This document shows, piece after piece, positions 40,004 through 49,564 of a DNA stretch of 64,000 nt; the stretch's first letter is position 1, and each line of letters starts with the position of its first letter. Origin of the DNA: Rhynchopus sp. YZ270_cl-10 (Eukaryota > Euglenozoa > Diplonemea > Diplonemida > Diplonemidae). The stretch lies in contig OZ037834.1 in NCBI GenBank assembly GCA_964035575.1, positions 1,891,598 to 1,955,597 on the forward strand, given 5' to 3'. Position numbers and translations under genes: made by a program. The notes beneath the pieces are model-generated. The model was not told the origin of the DNA, did no database searches, and saw nothing but the letters and a program-made list of their open reading frames with translations.

Positions 40004-40249
40004 AGACAGCGCAATGCTGTTAGGTCCGTCAAGCCATTACTTTACCCCTTTAAATGCAATACTTATCATCCTTTTCTTTTTTTGAATTGTGTTGCGCGTT
40101 ATCGTGAACAAATACAACCCCAAAAGGGTTGACTCAATACACAATTTCCGCACACAATGATAATACAAAAATGCAAGGAGCTCACTATCAACTTCACCTT
40201 TTTTTTAGATGCGTGCAATTTTTTTGGCCTTTTCGGGGCCATTGTTTTA

Positions 40250-41080
40250 TTTTTATTTTTATTTTGGCAGCCAGCTGAGGCTGGGGGTATAAAGAGGTCT
40301 TGATGTTTCGCCGAACGGGTGTAAACTGCCTCCGTTCTGTGAACCGCCTCCGTTCTCTTGCGGTACGGGCCACTCACGTCCCACTCTTTGCATGCGCACT
40401 ACCGAGCTGCGTTTTAGCACGTTTCAACTACGCCCCTCTTTGTCTCTCCATTTTTTTTTAAGGTGACTAAGCACGAGAGGCTTAGGGTCATCTTATAAAC
40501 TTTTCTTTTCTTTTCTTTTCCCCACAAAGTTCATCTTTTCATTCAGTTCTTATGGCAGTACAGTAGAGTCTTGCTGATACTGTCCATATTTTTAGCAGTG
40601 CCCTGTGTCCGCCGCTGTACGGTGAGGCGTTTGCACTGTCAACTTCTCGTTTTGTTTTGTGCACCTCCGGCGGCACTGAGTCGTCGTTTGCACTAACGAC
40701 CCCTTTTTTAAAACATTTCCCCCCCATACCTTCTGTGTTGCCAAACATACCTGGCAAAGATTTTTTGTGCAGCCGTTCTCATAATGGGTCTCTGTTTGCA
40801 CAAAAAATTTACTCACATCAGAGTCGCAGCAAAAAATAGGTATTTCCCAGACTAACTTGCTGAAGCGAGTTACTTTTAAAAAAAAGATCCACACAAAGTG
40901 GATGGGGGTTGCCAATTGCTTTCCGAAAGGCAACCCTCTACTTCCGACAATACGGGCGAAATAGTAAAAAGGAAGAAACAACAAAGATACCCACAGCTTT
41001 ACCCATACACACACACCTTAGGCTACACTCCTATACTCCGTTCAGGCGGGACCCACTCTAAATACGCTATCAAACACACA
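40250..41080 (+). repeat. Duplicated block X, copy 2
   Basis: Matches 37450-38220 with small indels, and contains a family B copy at 40596-40649. It additionally carries about 70 bp with a family R repeat that copy 1 lacks. Confidence 0.9.
40433..40504 (+). repeat. Family R copy present in only one of two paralogous blocks
   Basis: Between CAACTACG and TTTTCTTTTCTTTTCC, copy 2 has about 70 extra bases: CCCCTCTTTGTCTCTCC, a T-run, then AGGTGACTAAGCACGAG, AGGCTTAGGGTCATC and TTATAAAC. Copy 1 at 37640 joins the flanks directly. Confidence 0.88.
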
Positions 41081-41387
41081 CACACACACCTTCTGCGCAA
41101 GAAATACCCTGTACAAAAAAGTTTTGCCAGCGTATCACACTTGAACCCAGAAGCCATCCCTATTTAGTTATCAAACACACACACACACCCACACCACGTG
41201 CCACTATCTCTTCACCACCTCCTAAACTCAACATAACAGATGGGGGACACACAACGTTGCACTATGCCCCCATGATACGATACCCCACCCCACCCCACCC
41301 CCCTATTCGGCCATAGTTCGGGTTCCACACACAAACTCTGCACCGTTTAGAGGAACACCTTATATTTCATCCTTTTATTCTTCAAAA

Positions 41388-42569
41388 ATGCAAGCAAAAC
41401 GTAGGGAAGCTGTAGCACGGATTGTGTCGTTTTTTGCACATCAGGAGTACCCCCCCAGGGTGGGTTCTGGCAGTATGTCACATACGTCACATATTTCACC
41501 TGAAACTGGGGAACGGAGTGACCTTGCGACGCGAAATGCGTTGGCGTTGCGTTACGACACAAATAAGGCAGCTGATGTGACACCTCTCCTCGAACAGCTG
41601 AGCCACCTTGAGGGGGCAAACCACACTGTCGGCAGGCTCACACTTGGTCTTGCTTTACATCGATGCGCAAAACACCAGAAGACCACAGAATTCACCGCCG
41701 TGCTCCGCCGCCTTCAAGACTCGAACCTCTCTGTGCCCCCACCCCTTTCGCAACACGTCCTCCGCTACCTTCATAGAAGCGTTCCACAGCGCGCACTATT
41801 CGCAGAATTGTTCACGCCCTTTGCTCTGATGGATCTTCCCTTCACTAATAAATTCCTGACCAACGCTTTGGCAGAGGTGTGTGCAGTGGAGACTAAGCGA
41901 AATGATGTGCCCCTCATCATGTTAGGCACCTACAGCGCGGCAGTGCCGACACGGCCTCAAACGATTCGCGCTTTATTGCACAATGAAACGCCAGGAGAGC
42001 TTCGGGAACGGATTAGAACTCACCGGTTAGGTGATTCGCATCAACGCGCGCTGTGGCAGATCTACACCTCAGAGACAGTGGAGGAGGCGCTAGGGGTGTT
42101 TCGGGGTGCAAAGGAGGAGGGGAGGAGGAGCGAAAATGAGCGGCTAGCTTCTGCAGTGTGCGATGTGTGTCTGAGGTTGGGCGATGCGGGGGTGGCGTTG
42201 GACGTTCTGGTGGAGGTGGGTGAGGCAGGGGGGAAGGAGGGCAGGCTGCGCAACAGAAGCACCCTTTTCCACGTCTGTGAGGTAGGGTGTGTCGCAAAGG
42301 GCGACCGCTTCTGGACCACAGCCATGGAGGTGCTTGCCGCACACAAGCTCTTTGCTGTGCCCATATCCGCAGGCGCTGCGCACAGTCTCCTCCGCATGCA
42401 CCTAGCCCAACGTGATGCGTCAGGTGTCGACACCATCCGTGCTACTATGTCCGACGCGCGAGTCTCCGAGACACCAGAGACAAAACGTATCCTCAAAGAC
42501 ATTTCGACTGCAACCGGCCAGCACATTGAATTAGATATAGTCAGAAAACGGTTTTTCTCAAGGGTGTAG
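41388..42569 (+). CDS. Helical-repeat protein (PPR-like?), function unknown
   Basis: Single-exon 393-residue protein. It consists almost wholly of predicted amphipathic helices in pairs of about 35 residues, for example EALGVFRGAKEEGRRSENE then LASAVCDVCLRLGDAGVALD and SLLRMHLAQRDASGVDTIRA. This resembles pentatricopeptide (PPR)-type organellar RNA-binding proteins, but the repeats are too degenerate to be sure. The N-terminus (MQAKRREAVARIVSFFAH) is basic and could target mitochondria. No signal peptide or membrane segment. A fragment of the gene is duplicated at 38237-38505. Alternatives: TPR-like or another helical scaffold. Confidence 0.75.
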   Translation: MQAKRREAVARIVSFFAHQEYPPRVGSGSMSHTSHISPETGERSDLATRNALALRYDTNKAADVTPLLEQLSHLEGANHTVGRLTLGLALHRCAKHQKTTEFTAVLRRLQDSNLSVPPPLSQHVLRYLHRSVPQRALFAELFTPFALMDLPFTNKFLTNALAEVCAVETKRNDVPLIMLGTYSAAVPTRPQTIRALLHNETPGELRERIRTHRLGDSHQRALWQIYTSETVEEALGVFRGAKEEGRRSENERLASAVCDVCLRLGDAGVALDVLVEVGEAGGKEGRLRNRSTLFHVCEVGCVAKGDRFWTTAMEVLAAHKLFAVPISAGAAHSLLRMHLAQRDASGVDTIRATMSDARVSETPETKRILKDISTATGQHIELDIVRKRFFSRV

Positions 42570-43014
42570 GGGTGAGGAGAGTGAGAGGGTAGTTCCTGTG
42601 AACACGACGTGGTCCAGAAGCACCCGACAAGTGAAATCACTTTGTCATAAAAATGACAAGTGACCACTTGTCATCAATTTCACTTGTCACCATGACAAGT
42701 GAAAGTGGTCCTGGACCATGTGAAGGGCAATGTGGATGGGGGGGTGTGTTATAGGAGAGGTGGGCTTTCCTCTGTCTGGCACTGCTGTGTCACTGCAGGG
42801 GAGGGAGGGAGGGAGTGTCTGTGTTTGATGTCAGGTGTAGGTTGCCAATAGCATTAGAGGATGGTGTGTTTTTCTCTCGAATAGAGGTTTTCTCAGCCTC
42901 CTCGCAACGATTCTTTTTAGAAATTTGTTACACTGAAAAAAAAAAAGGTTCACTTTCTGACTATGTCACCTCGAATTCTCTTACCAATATCCAGGAAAAG
43001 CTTTTTTTTTAAAA
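42570..43014. other. Intergenic with palindromic element
   Basis: The palindromic element lies at 42608-42720. Then comes G/A-rich DNA and an A/T-rich run up to the next ATG; nothing else recognised. Confidence 0.65.
42608..42720. mobile_element. Palindromic mini-element of GACAAGTGA units
   Basis: CGTGGTCCAG at the left faces CTGGACCATG at the right. Between them GACAAGTGA and its complement TCACTTGTC alternate five or six times, so the 113 bp can form several hairpins. Related ends lie at 12421-12452. Non-coding; type unassigned. Confidence 0.7.
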
Positions 43015-44766
43015 ATGCATCGCCCCTGCCTAACAAGATACTTGAATACGGCACGCCTTTCGAAGGCATACAGTAGTGTACCAAACCCTGCTTTGAGCCA
43101 CGTTGTAGGGCCTAGTGGTGAGGAGACTGAGGCATTGTTGGAGAGTAATATTTTTGAGCAATTGTTGAAGACAGCACATGCAAAGGGACGAGATGACGTC
43201 TTTGTGACATGCGCACATGAAGGCTTCCAGAAGACGTGGCATGCATTTGCAGCGGAGGCAAGCGATCTTGCTGCAGGGCTGCTCCGTCTCGGCTACCAAC
43301 CTGGAGACAAAATCGGGATCTGGCTGCCCAACTTCTACGAATGGCTGCTCCTCCAATTCGCCTCCCACAAATTGGGTGTTGTCGTTGTGAACATCAACCC
43401 GGCGTACAAAGCAACGGAGCTGGCCTATTCCCTCAACTTCGTCGGTGTAAAGGGTGTTCTTCTTGCAGAAAACTACCAAAAAGCTGCCTTCCGAAACATC
43501 ATGGCGATGGTCCCGAAGGAATCTGTTCCGGATCTGCAACACATCTTCACCATCCGAGGTGACAGTACGAACTCTTATGAGGATGAGCTGGAGACGATTC
43601 CGTTGAAGGAGGTCCCCATTGTGGAGAGCAATCTGTCTGTGGCGGAGAAGGCGTTGTTGCAGAAGCATTTTGAGGAGATCAGCCCGCACGATGCAGCGAA
43701 CATCCAATACACCTCGGGGTCCACCGGAAACCCGAAGCCGGCAGCCCTCACGCACCACAACATTTTGAACAACGGCTTCTTCGTGGGCGCAGGGATGCGC
43801 TACACCTCTGCAGACAAAGTGTGCATCCCGGTACCTCTGTACCACTGCTTCGGCACGGTGCTTGGTGTTATGGCCAGCATCACCCATGGTGCCCCGGTGT
43901 TCTTCCCTGCACCCACCTTCTGCGAAAAGGCGACAATTGATATGGTCGAGAAACACCACATCACATCATTGTATTCCGTCCCAACAATGTTCATCAAATG
44001 TCTCGAAGAAGTGCATAAACGGGATAACCCAGATCTCTCTTCACTTCGTACCGGGATCATGGCAGGATCAACGTGCCCACCCAAAGTCATGCAGGATGTT
44101 TCAACAATCATGAATATGAACGAAGTTACCATCTGTTACGGCATGACCGAAACCTCGCCGGTCTCCTTTCAAACCCCCCCAGGAACACCGCAGGACCTAA
44201 AATGCGAGACGGTGGGCACAGTACTCCCTCATGTTGAGGTGAAGATCATTGATGATAACGGTAACATCGTGCCACGTAACACGGTAGGGGAGCTGTGCAC
44301 TAAGGGGTATGGTGTGATGCAGGGTTACTACAATATGCCAGAGGCAACGAAGGAGAGTATCAGCGAGGATGGGTATATGCATTCTGGGGATCTGGCGACG
44401 ATTGATGACGACGGGTTCTGCAGGATTGTAGGGCGGAAGAAGGATATGATCATTCGTGGTGGCGAGAACATTTACCCGGCGGAGGTGGAGGCGTATCTGT
44501 TCACTTCGCCGCTGATCTCAGAGGTGGCTGTCACCGCCGTGCCCCACGATGTGATGGGCGAGCAGGTTGCCGCCTTCGTCGTCCCCAAGGAAGGTGTTGC
44601 CCCGGAAGACATCACAGTCGCCTCCCTCAAGGCCTTCTGCAAAGACCAGATTGCTCACTACAAAGTACCGACAGTGGTGGAAGTGGTCAGCGCATTCCCC
44701 TTAACCGCAACAGGAAAGGTGCAGAAGTTCGTGCTGCAGGAACAATACGCAGCGAAAACTGCATGA
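43015..44766 (+). CDS. Acyl-CoA synthetase, ACSF2-like, probably mitochondrial
   Basis: Single-exon 583-residue ANL-superfamily enzyme that activates a carboxylic acid (medium-chain fatty acid by analogy with ACSF2) to acyl-CoA via an acyl-AMP. The ATP-binding loop YTSGSTGNPK, the YGMTE motif, the GDLATIDDDG and GRKKDMIIRGGENIYP hinge motifs, and the C-terminal catalytic lysine in TATGKVQKF are all present, so it should be active. The N-terminus (MHRPCLTRYLNTARLSKAYSS) is basic, hydroxylated and free of acids, as in mitochondrial presequences. Length is normal for the family. It could also be a close relative acting on other short or medium acids. The upstream 40 bases are A/T-rich after a CCAG acceptor-like site. 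Confidence 0.92.
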   Translation: MHRPCLTRYLNTARLSKAYSSVPNPALSHVVGPSGEETEALLESNIFEQLLKTAHAKGRDDVFVTCAHEGFQKTWHAFAAEASDLAAGLLRLGYQPGDKIGIWLPNFYEWLLLQFASHKLGVVVVNINPAYKATELAYSLNFVGVKGVLLAENYQKAAFRNIMAMVPKESVPDLQHIFTIRGDSTNSYEDELETIPLKEVPIVESNLSVAEKALLQKHFEEISPHDAANIQYTSGSTGNPKPAALTHHNILNNGFFVGAGMRYTSADKVCIPVPLYHCFGTVLGVMASITHGAPVFFPAPTFCEKATIDMVEKHHITSLYSVPTMFIKCLEEVHKRDNPDLSSLRTGIMAGSTCPPKVMQDVSTIMNMNEVTICYGMTETSPVSFQTPPGTPQDLKCETVGTVLPHVEVKIIDDNGNIVPRNTVGELCTKGYGVMQGYYNMPEATKESISEDGYMHSGDLATIDDDGFCRIVGRKKDMIIRGGENIYPAEVEAYLFTSPLISEVAVTAVPHDVMGEQVAAFVVPKEGVAPEDITVASLKAFCKDQIAHYKVPTVVEVVSAFPLTATGKVQKFVLQEQYAAKTA

Positions 44767-45920
44767 TGCTGTTAAACGGTGTGGGGGTGTGTGGTGGAGG
44801 GTTTCTTCCAGATTGTGATGAGATGATGTGAAGGTTGTGACGTTTCATCTTAGCAACGTTTCTCATTGGTGAGTAAGTTGAGCTTTAGGTTGAAGTTCAT
44901 TCTGACGATTTGATATTTTTTTTGTGGATTGTTTTTGAAAAAAATAAGCTGAATAATAAAAAAAAACAAAAGTTTATTGACTTTGTAACGCACACTACTT
45001 TGTGAGCGAAAAGTGTGTCATTCACTCACCCAACCGTGCTTCCGCAGCACCACCCACCCTACAGGGGTAGAGGCAGTGTGTGGAAGCGTCATTGTATCAA
45101 ACCAAGAAAAGGGGAGGGTGAGGGGAACGGCACGTGACACTTTCCCACATTTTTAGAGGTGATCGGGGGTGGGTGGGGTGGTATGTGAGTGATGTATAAT
45201 ACACTGCGAGGTTTATGCAACGAATGTTACAGAGTTAATTTTTTTTTTTTAATCTCGACAGGGTCAGGTGAAGAAAGAGAGAGATAGGGAGTTGTTTTTA
45301 TATAACGACGATTGTGCTTTGTGGTTGGGGAGGTGGGAGGGGAGGGGGGTTTTTTTCTTCACTCAAGACCAGTTTAGTTTTACATAACAAACTGATAAAA
45401 TCCTATTTTCAAAGAAAAATTGTATAGTGGTGCCCTTTTCTGCTCCTCACCAGATACTCAATCCAATATTTTCCTTTTTCTTTTTCTTGTTTCTTTGACA
45501 CGATTTTTTTTTCCACACACCTTCCAACGTTGTCCTGAGATTTCTGCTGGTCTGATGTTTATTTAGAGTATACTCGTCAGGTGTATTCACCTCTCAGGCG
45601 TTTGCACTTTCAATTTCTCTCTCTCCCAACTTTTCTTTATTTTTTTCCTTCGGATTTTTTGCTGAAAAAGGCCAAGGTAGGTTTATTGACGACCACCAAC
45701 GTTGTGTGTTTTGCTCCGCCGGTGAAAATAGCGACATAATTTAGGTATGTTTGGTGTGGCTGAAAGGGGGTATTGTTGTGCTTATTTTCTGCTATTTTGG
45801 GGTCGTCGGCCACACCAATGTTACTACTGCATAATATACCCATTATAGCCCATTCCGGTCACATTCCGACCCCCCTCCTGCACATTCAATAGGGGTAAGA
45901 CCTTTAGTTATCCTGTTGTT

Positions 45921-45962
45921 CAGTGCCTGCGTCCCAGAGGCGTTTTCACCATCAACTTCATC
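45921..45962 (+). repeat. Family B copy
   Basis: CAGTGCCTGCGTCCCAGAGG, CGTTTTCACCATC, AACTTCATCG. Confidence 0.8.
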
Positions 45963-46212
45963 GTTATGAGAGACGAACTGCCCAATGCAAATAAATGGCT
46001 TAAGTTGTGGTTTTACCGTTGTAAGACAACGGTAAAACCATAAGTCAAGCCATTTATTTTGACCGTCGCGCACCATTCTCGACAAAGAGGGGGGATGTAT
46101 GCATTTCTGTGAAGGCTGCACAATATTTGCTTCTGTGTTGGCTCCAGAAAATACAGGGGGTGCACATTTTGTTTGTTTAGTGCCCTCCGTGGGTTGATAG
46201 CCCGCAGGGGAT

Positions 46213-46424
46213 CCAGTGTCTGCGTCCACAAGAGGCGTTTGCACTTCAACTACCATTTGTTTGTCATTTAGCAAATTTTTTTTTTTGAAAAAAAGATGAC
46301 AGTGAAAGACTGTACCCAATATTGTGGCAGCTACAGCAAATTATCAAAAAAAAAAAACAAAATAATAATAATTAGTGGAACATTTTAGGGTGCACTAACA
46401 CTAATACAACCAAGTTTTCAAAAT
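46213..46424 (+). repeat. Family B, A and E copies in series
   Basis: B: CCAGTGTCTGCGTCC and GAGGCGTTTGCACTTCAAC. A: GACAGTGAAAGACTG, TTGTGGCAGCTACAGC, AAATTATC, A-run. E: TAGTGGAACATTTTAGGGTG, ACACTAATACAACCAAG, TTTTCAAAA. Confidence 0.75.
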
Positions 46425-46463
46425 AAAAAAACAGGGGTTTCGATACAATTATCCCTAACATAT

Positions 46464-48129
46464 GGCAGCGTCCGCGAAAGACCCCCCCCTAAAGCTAACA
46501 TCCATGCTTATTGGTATTTCACTAATTAAAATTTTGGTATTTTATAAGATTTTTTTTTTAAATGAACTCAGAGTTAAGTTTCTGAGTTCATTAAAAAAAA
46601 AATCGGTGAAAAATTCCGAGTAGGTATTAATTTAGATAGGAAAAGCTATGTCAACAGCTATGTGTCCCCTTATTTTACCTGTAAATACTAAGGATATACA
46701 AGGAAATCCTCACAAACACCCATATAACCACCCATAGAACAACACAACAGGGGAAATGTAATCAGCAGCCAAAGCATTCGCTCAGGAGCTGAAAACCCGG
46801 CCTTTCCGAGGCCTAAAAAACTTCGCCGAGCTGCAGGTGTATGCAGGGGTTCACTGGCAGGGGGGCAAAGGGTGGGGCGCGAGGAGCTGGATGCGCGAGG
46901 TGTGTAGCTCGAAGCATATGTCCCTCCATATGCAGAAGACAACCACCAAGAGAAAAGGGGCGTCCGCCGTTTACTACTCCTGTAGTTGCATCAGCGACAC
47001 CCTCAGGAGGACAGTGACAGCGAGACGGAGGAGGAAGAGGAGGAACAGGCGGACAATTGTCTGTAACTCTTGGAGAGACTCATCACGGAGGTCAATAGGG
47101 TCACTCAAAAAAGGGGGTTTTCTGCGAGAAAGTCGACGTCGCCGCAGACGACCCGGAGCGTGAAGCTCTTTCGCGCTCTATTTAGAGTGTTCGGAGGGGA
47201 CGACAAGCCTCCACCCCCCTTTCCTACCCCCTTTTTGATAATGGGTTTAGAGACAGATATTAGTGAATTCCTTCCTATATCCTTAGTATTTACAGGTAAA
47301 ATAAGGGGACACATAGCTGTTGACATAGCTTTTCCTATCTAAATTAATACCTACTCGGAATTTTTCACCGATTTTTTTTTTAATGAACTCAGAAACTTAA
47401 CTCTGAGCAGAGTCCTAGCTTGCCTGGGTCAGTGGGTCAAGCTGACCCAAGTGCCTGGGTCGCGACCCACGAAAAAAAAAAAAAAAAGGAATTAATTAAT
47501 TTGGAAATTGGGAAATTCTGATTTTTTTCTGCTTTGGGGGGCCCACCACCTTTTCTGGGGTAAGAAAAAAATATCGACAAAAAAATCCGGCACCGTCCAG
47601 GGCTGGGCCCAATTTTTTTTGCCTGCGGCGCCATTTTTCCTTTTTTGCTCCGCAAAAAAGGGTTCGTAGAGTGACTCTGTGGTGTAAAAAGCTACATTTT
47701 TACACCGTACCCTAATTTTTTTCGCCTGCGGCGCCATTTTATATATTTTGTGTTGGGTGATCTATGAACGGGGAGTGATTTTTATGGTTATAGTAGCGTT
47801 CCATTGAGCAACTCACTAGTCGTAGTGACCAAAATTTGTATCAGTCAAGAACTTGTCCATTTTTCTGAAATGACCCCACCACAGTGAGGGTAGAGCTCGG
47901 AAAACCCAAAAAAGCCAAGACAAGCCCCCCGAGGCCCAAAACCTCTGCTGACCCAAAAAAAAAATTCTGACCCAGATTTGGCATTTTTTTTCAAAACCAA
48001 GCTAGGACCTAGGACCCTGCTCTGAGTTCATTTTAAAAAAAAATCTTATAAAATACCAAAATTTTAATTAGTGAAATACCAATAAGCATGGATGTTAGCT
48101 TTAGGGGGGGGTCTTTCGCGGACGCTCCC
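46464..48129. mobile_element. TIR DNA element (1.67 kb), outer element of a nest
   Basis: Matching 110-bp ends, 46464-46573 and 48020-48129, are inverted: GGCAGCGTCCGCGAAAG with a C-run at the left, CTTTCGCGGACGCTCCC at the right. ATAT borders both sides. The right-hand terminal repeat continues with CAGGGTCCTAGG, and the left-hand equivalent (CAGAGTCCTAGC) is found only after the inner element, at 47408, so the left repeat was split by a second insertion. Interior 47410-47990 has two CCTGCGGCGCCATTTT copies and a diverged family G motif at 47820-47905. No transposase recognised. Confidence 0.85.
46567..47407. mobile_element. Inner TIR element (0.84 kb) nested in the outer one
   Basis: Ends 46567-46698 and 47276-47407 are 132-bp inverted repeats that look perfect, starting CTCAGAGTTAAGTTTCTGAG. 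CAGAG occurs at both junctions (46569-46573, 47408-47412) and may be the target duplication; in that case the element proper starts a few bases later. The middle (46.70-47.27 kb) is GC-rich with basic-peptide frames, one containing VKLFRALFRVFGG, which loosely resembles a short peptide from the 36 and 50 kb elements. No complete protein. Confidence 0.82.
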
Positions 48130-48260
48130 ATATTTACTTTCCACCTCCCGTTCCCCTCACATAAAATTACTGGCGCCAAAAATAGATTTAACACTTTTTT
48201 GGCTGCGTTCAACGAAAATATTCCCCCTCCTTTTTTTTATAGGTCAAAATTGGTACTTTG

Positions 48261-48380
48261 TGTTTTCATCTGGGGCTAGCTAGCATCGTACAATGTTGTC
48301 AGTCAGAGGTGTGCACCAAATAGCTACCATTTCTTTTAGTGCCTGCGTCCTTGATGAACGGTGAGGCGTTTGCACTTTTT
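48261..48380 (+). repeat. Family D copy followed by family B copy
   Basis: D: GTGTTTTCATCTGGGGCTAG, GTCAGTCAGAGGTGTGCACC. B: TAGTGCCTGCGTCC, GGTGAGGCGTTTGCAC. Confidence 0.75.
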
Positions 48381-48408
48381 AGCTTTTCTGGTTCTTTCAA
48401 CAAAAATT

Positions 48409-48530
48409 GACAGTGGAGATTGCACAACTGTGGCAACTACACTACTCCCAACAATTTATCAAAAAAGAAGAAATGTTTTAGTGGAGCACACTCTAGGGTG
48501 ACTACACTAATACAACCAAATTTTCAAAGA
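48409..48530 (+). repeat. Family A copy followed by family E copy
   Basis: A: CAGTGGAGATTGCACAACTG, TGGCAACTACACTACTCCC, AACAATTTATC. E: TTAGTGGAGCACACTCTAGG, GTGACTACACTAATACAACC, AAATTTTCAAAG. Confidence 0.85.
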
Positions 48531-48651
48531 AGAAAAAAAGGGCAACACTCATCATCTTCAAGAATGTCTCCTTTTTTTTTTTTGTGTCTCGTTTTTCAGT
48601 ATCTGCTTCCTGGCCAAAGAGGCCGTTGGCACACCTTAGCTCGCTTTTTTT

Positions 48652-48802
48652 GGTGACTAAGCACGAGAGGCTTAGGTTCATCAAAAAACTTTTCATTTTT
48701 TTTTTTGTTGTTGTTGCAACACTCCGGGAATCCGATAACCCCACGGAGTGTCAGTGCCTGCGTCCCAGAAGCGTTTGTTTTTTGCACAACGTCAACTTCA
48801 CT
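48652..48802 (+). repeat. Family R copy followed by long-form family B copy
   Basis: R: GGTGACTAAGCACGAGAGGC, TTAGGTTCATC. B: TCCGATAACCCCACGGAG, TGTCAGTGCCTGCGTCCC, AGAAGCGTTTG, T-run, GTCAACTTCAC. Confidence 0.82.
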
Positions 48803-48987
48803 TAGATGTCTTAGGCGTCTGTAGAGATTCCTATTAAATGGTAGGTCTCCCTCCCGGGGGGGATGTGGCAGTGAGACTTACTAGGTTCATCTTTTTTGTA
48901 TTTTTAGTTTTTTTTTAGAATTAGAGATTAGTGTCAGACTATGTGTTTTTACGAAACGAAAAATTAAGAAATCATTTTGTTGGTAAG

Positions 48988-49228
48988 GAGTGACTAAGCA
49001 ACGAGAGGCCTAGGTTCACTTCTAAAACTGTTTTTATAGGCTGATAGACGTGGCCTGGTATATACCCATTTTCCACTTTTTACCATTTAAACCGATCACC
49101 ATAGATCACCACCGACCAAGGCCAGCTTTTTGCCAACGATTTGTCAACGCCAACAAACAACAATAAAAGTGTTTTAGTATAGTAGAGCACACTCTAGGGT
49201 GGCTACACTAATACAACCAAGTTTTCAA
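48988..49228 (+). repeat. Family R copy and family E copy
   Basis: R (48988-49020): GTGACTAAGCAACGAGAGGC, CTAGGTTCAC; a one-base change in the stem. E (49171-49228): TATAGTAGAGCACACTCTAG, GGTGGCTACACTAATACAAC, CAAGTTTTCAAAA. Confidence 0.8.
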
Positions 49229-49564
49229 AAAAAAAAAAAAAAAAATGTACAGCGCATGTTCTCTCCACACTGTTTCTCCATTCATCCCCCTTCCCTCCTC
49301 CTCACTGCACTGCATGCTTCACTTATTACATAACATTCTCCTCCCACTTCCCATCCCCCAACCCTCCTCTCGAGATCTCTCGCGCTTCTCTTCGAAATGC
49401 CGACCAAAATCGATGGCCACAAAAAAAAATGGAATTTTTTGTACTTTTCGACGTTCTCCATGCTTTCCATAAAAAGAAAGATGGTGACATTTTTTGTTGA
49501 TCCCTCACCATATACTATCAATTTATTGATTGCATACTATGATGAAAATCTTGGGAAAATGACT

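Larger units (their letters stand above)
40004..41387. other. Intergenic: duplicated flank, block X copy 2, CA-rich DNA
   Basis: The flank to about 40245 equals that after copy 1. Block X copy 2 follows to about 41080. Then CA repeats and C-rich DNA (41160-41310) precede the next gene; no gene seen. Confidence 0.7.
44767..46463. other. Intergenic, families B, A and E
   Basis: No gene seen. It contains B copies at 45579-45617, 45921-45962 and 46213-46253, A at 46295-46345, E at 46373-46424, and an inverted pair at about 45990-46060 (AATGGCTTAAGTTGTGG and its approximate complement around CCGTTGTAAGACAACGG). Confidence 0.65.
48130..49564. other. Intergenic repeat cluster
   Basis: No gene seen. 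About nine repeat copies of families D, B, A, E and R lie within 1 kb (48.26-49.23), followed by C/T-rich DNA. A 74-codon open frame at 49397-49621 runs into the following TIR element and is not credible. Confidence 0.65.

Noticed and set aside
46837-47342. Basic-peptide frames inside the inner TIR element as a transposase
   Set aside because: Short, overlapping, Arg-rich and without catalytic motifs; only a weak local resemblance to a peptide of another element.
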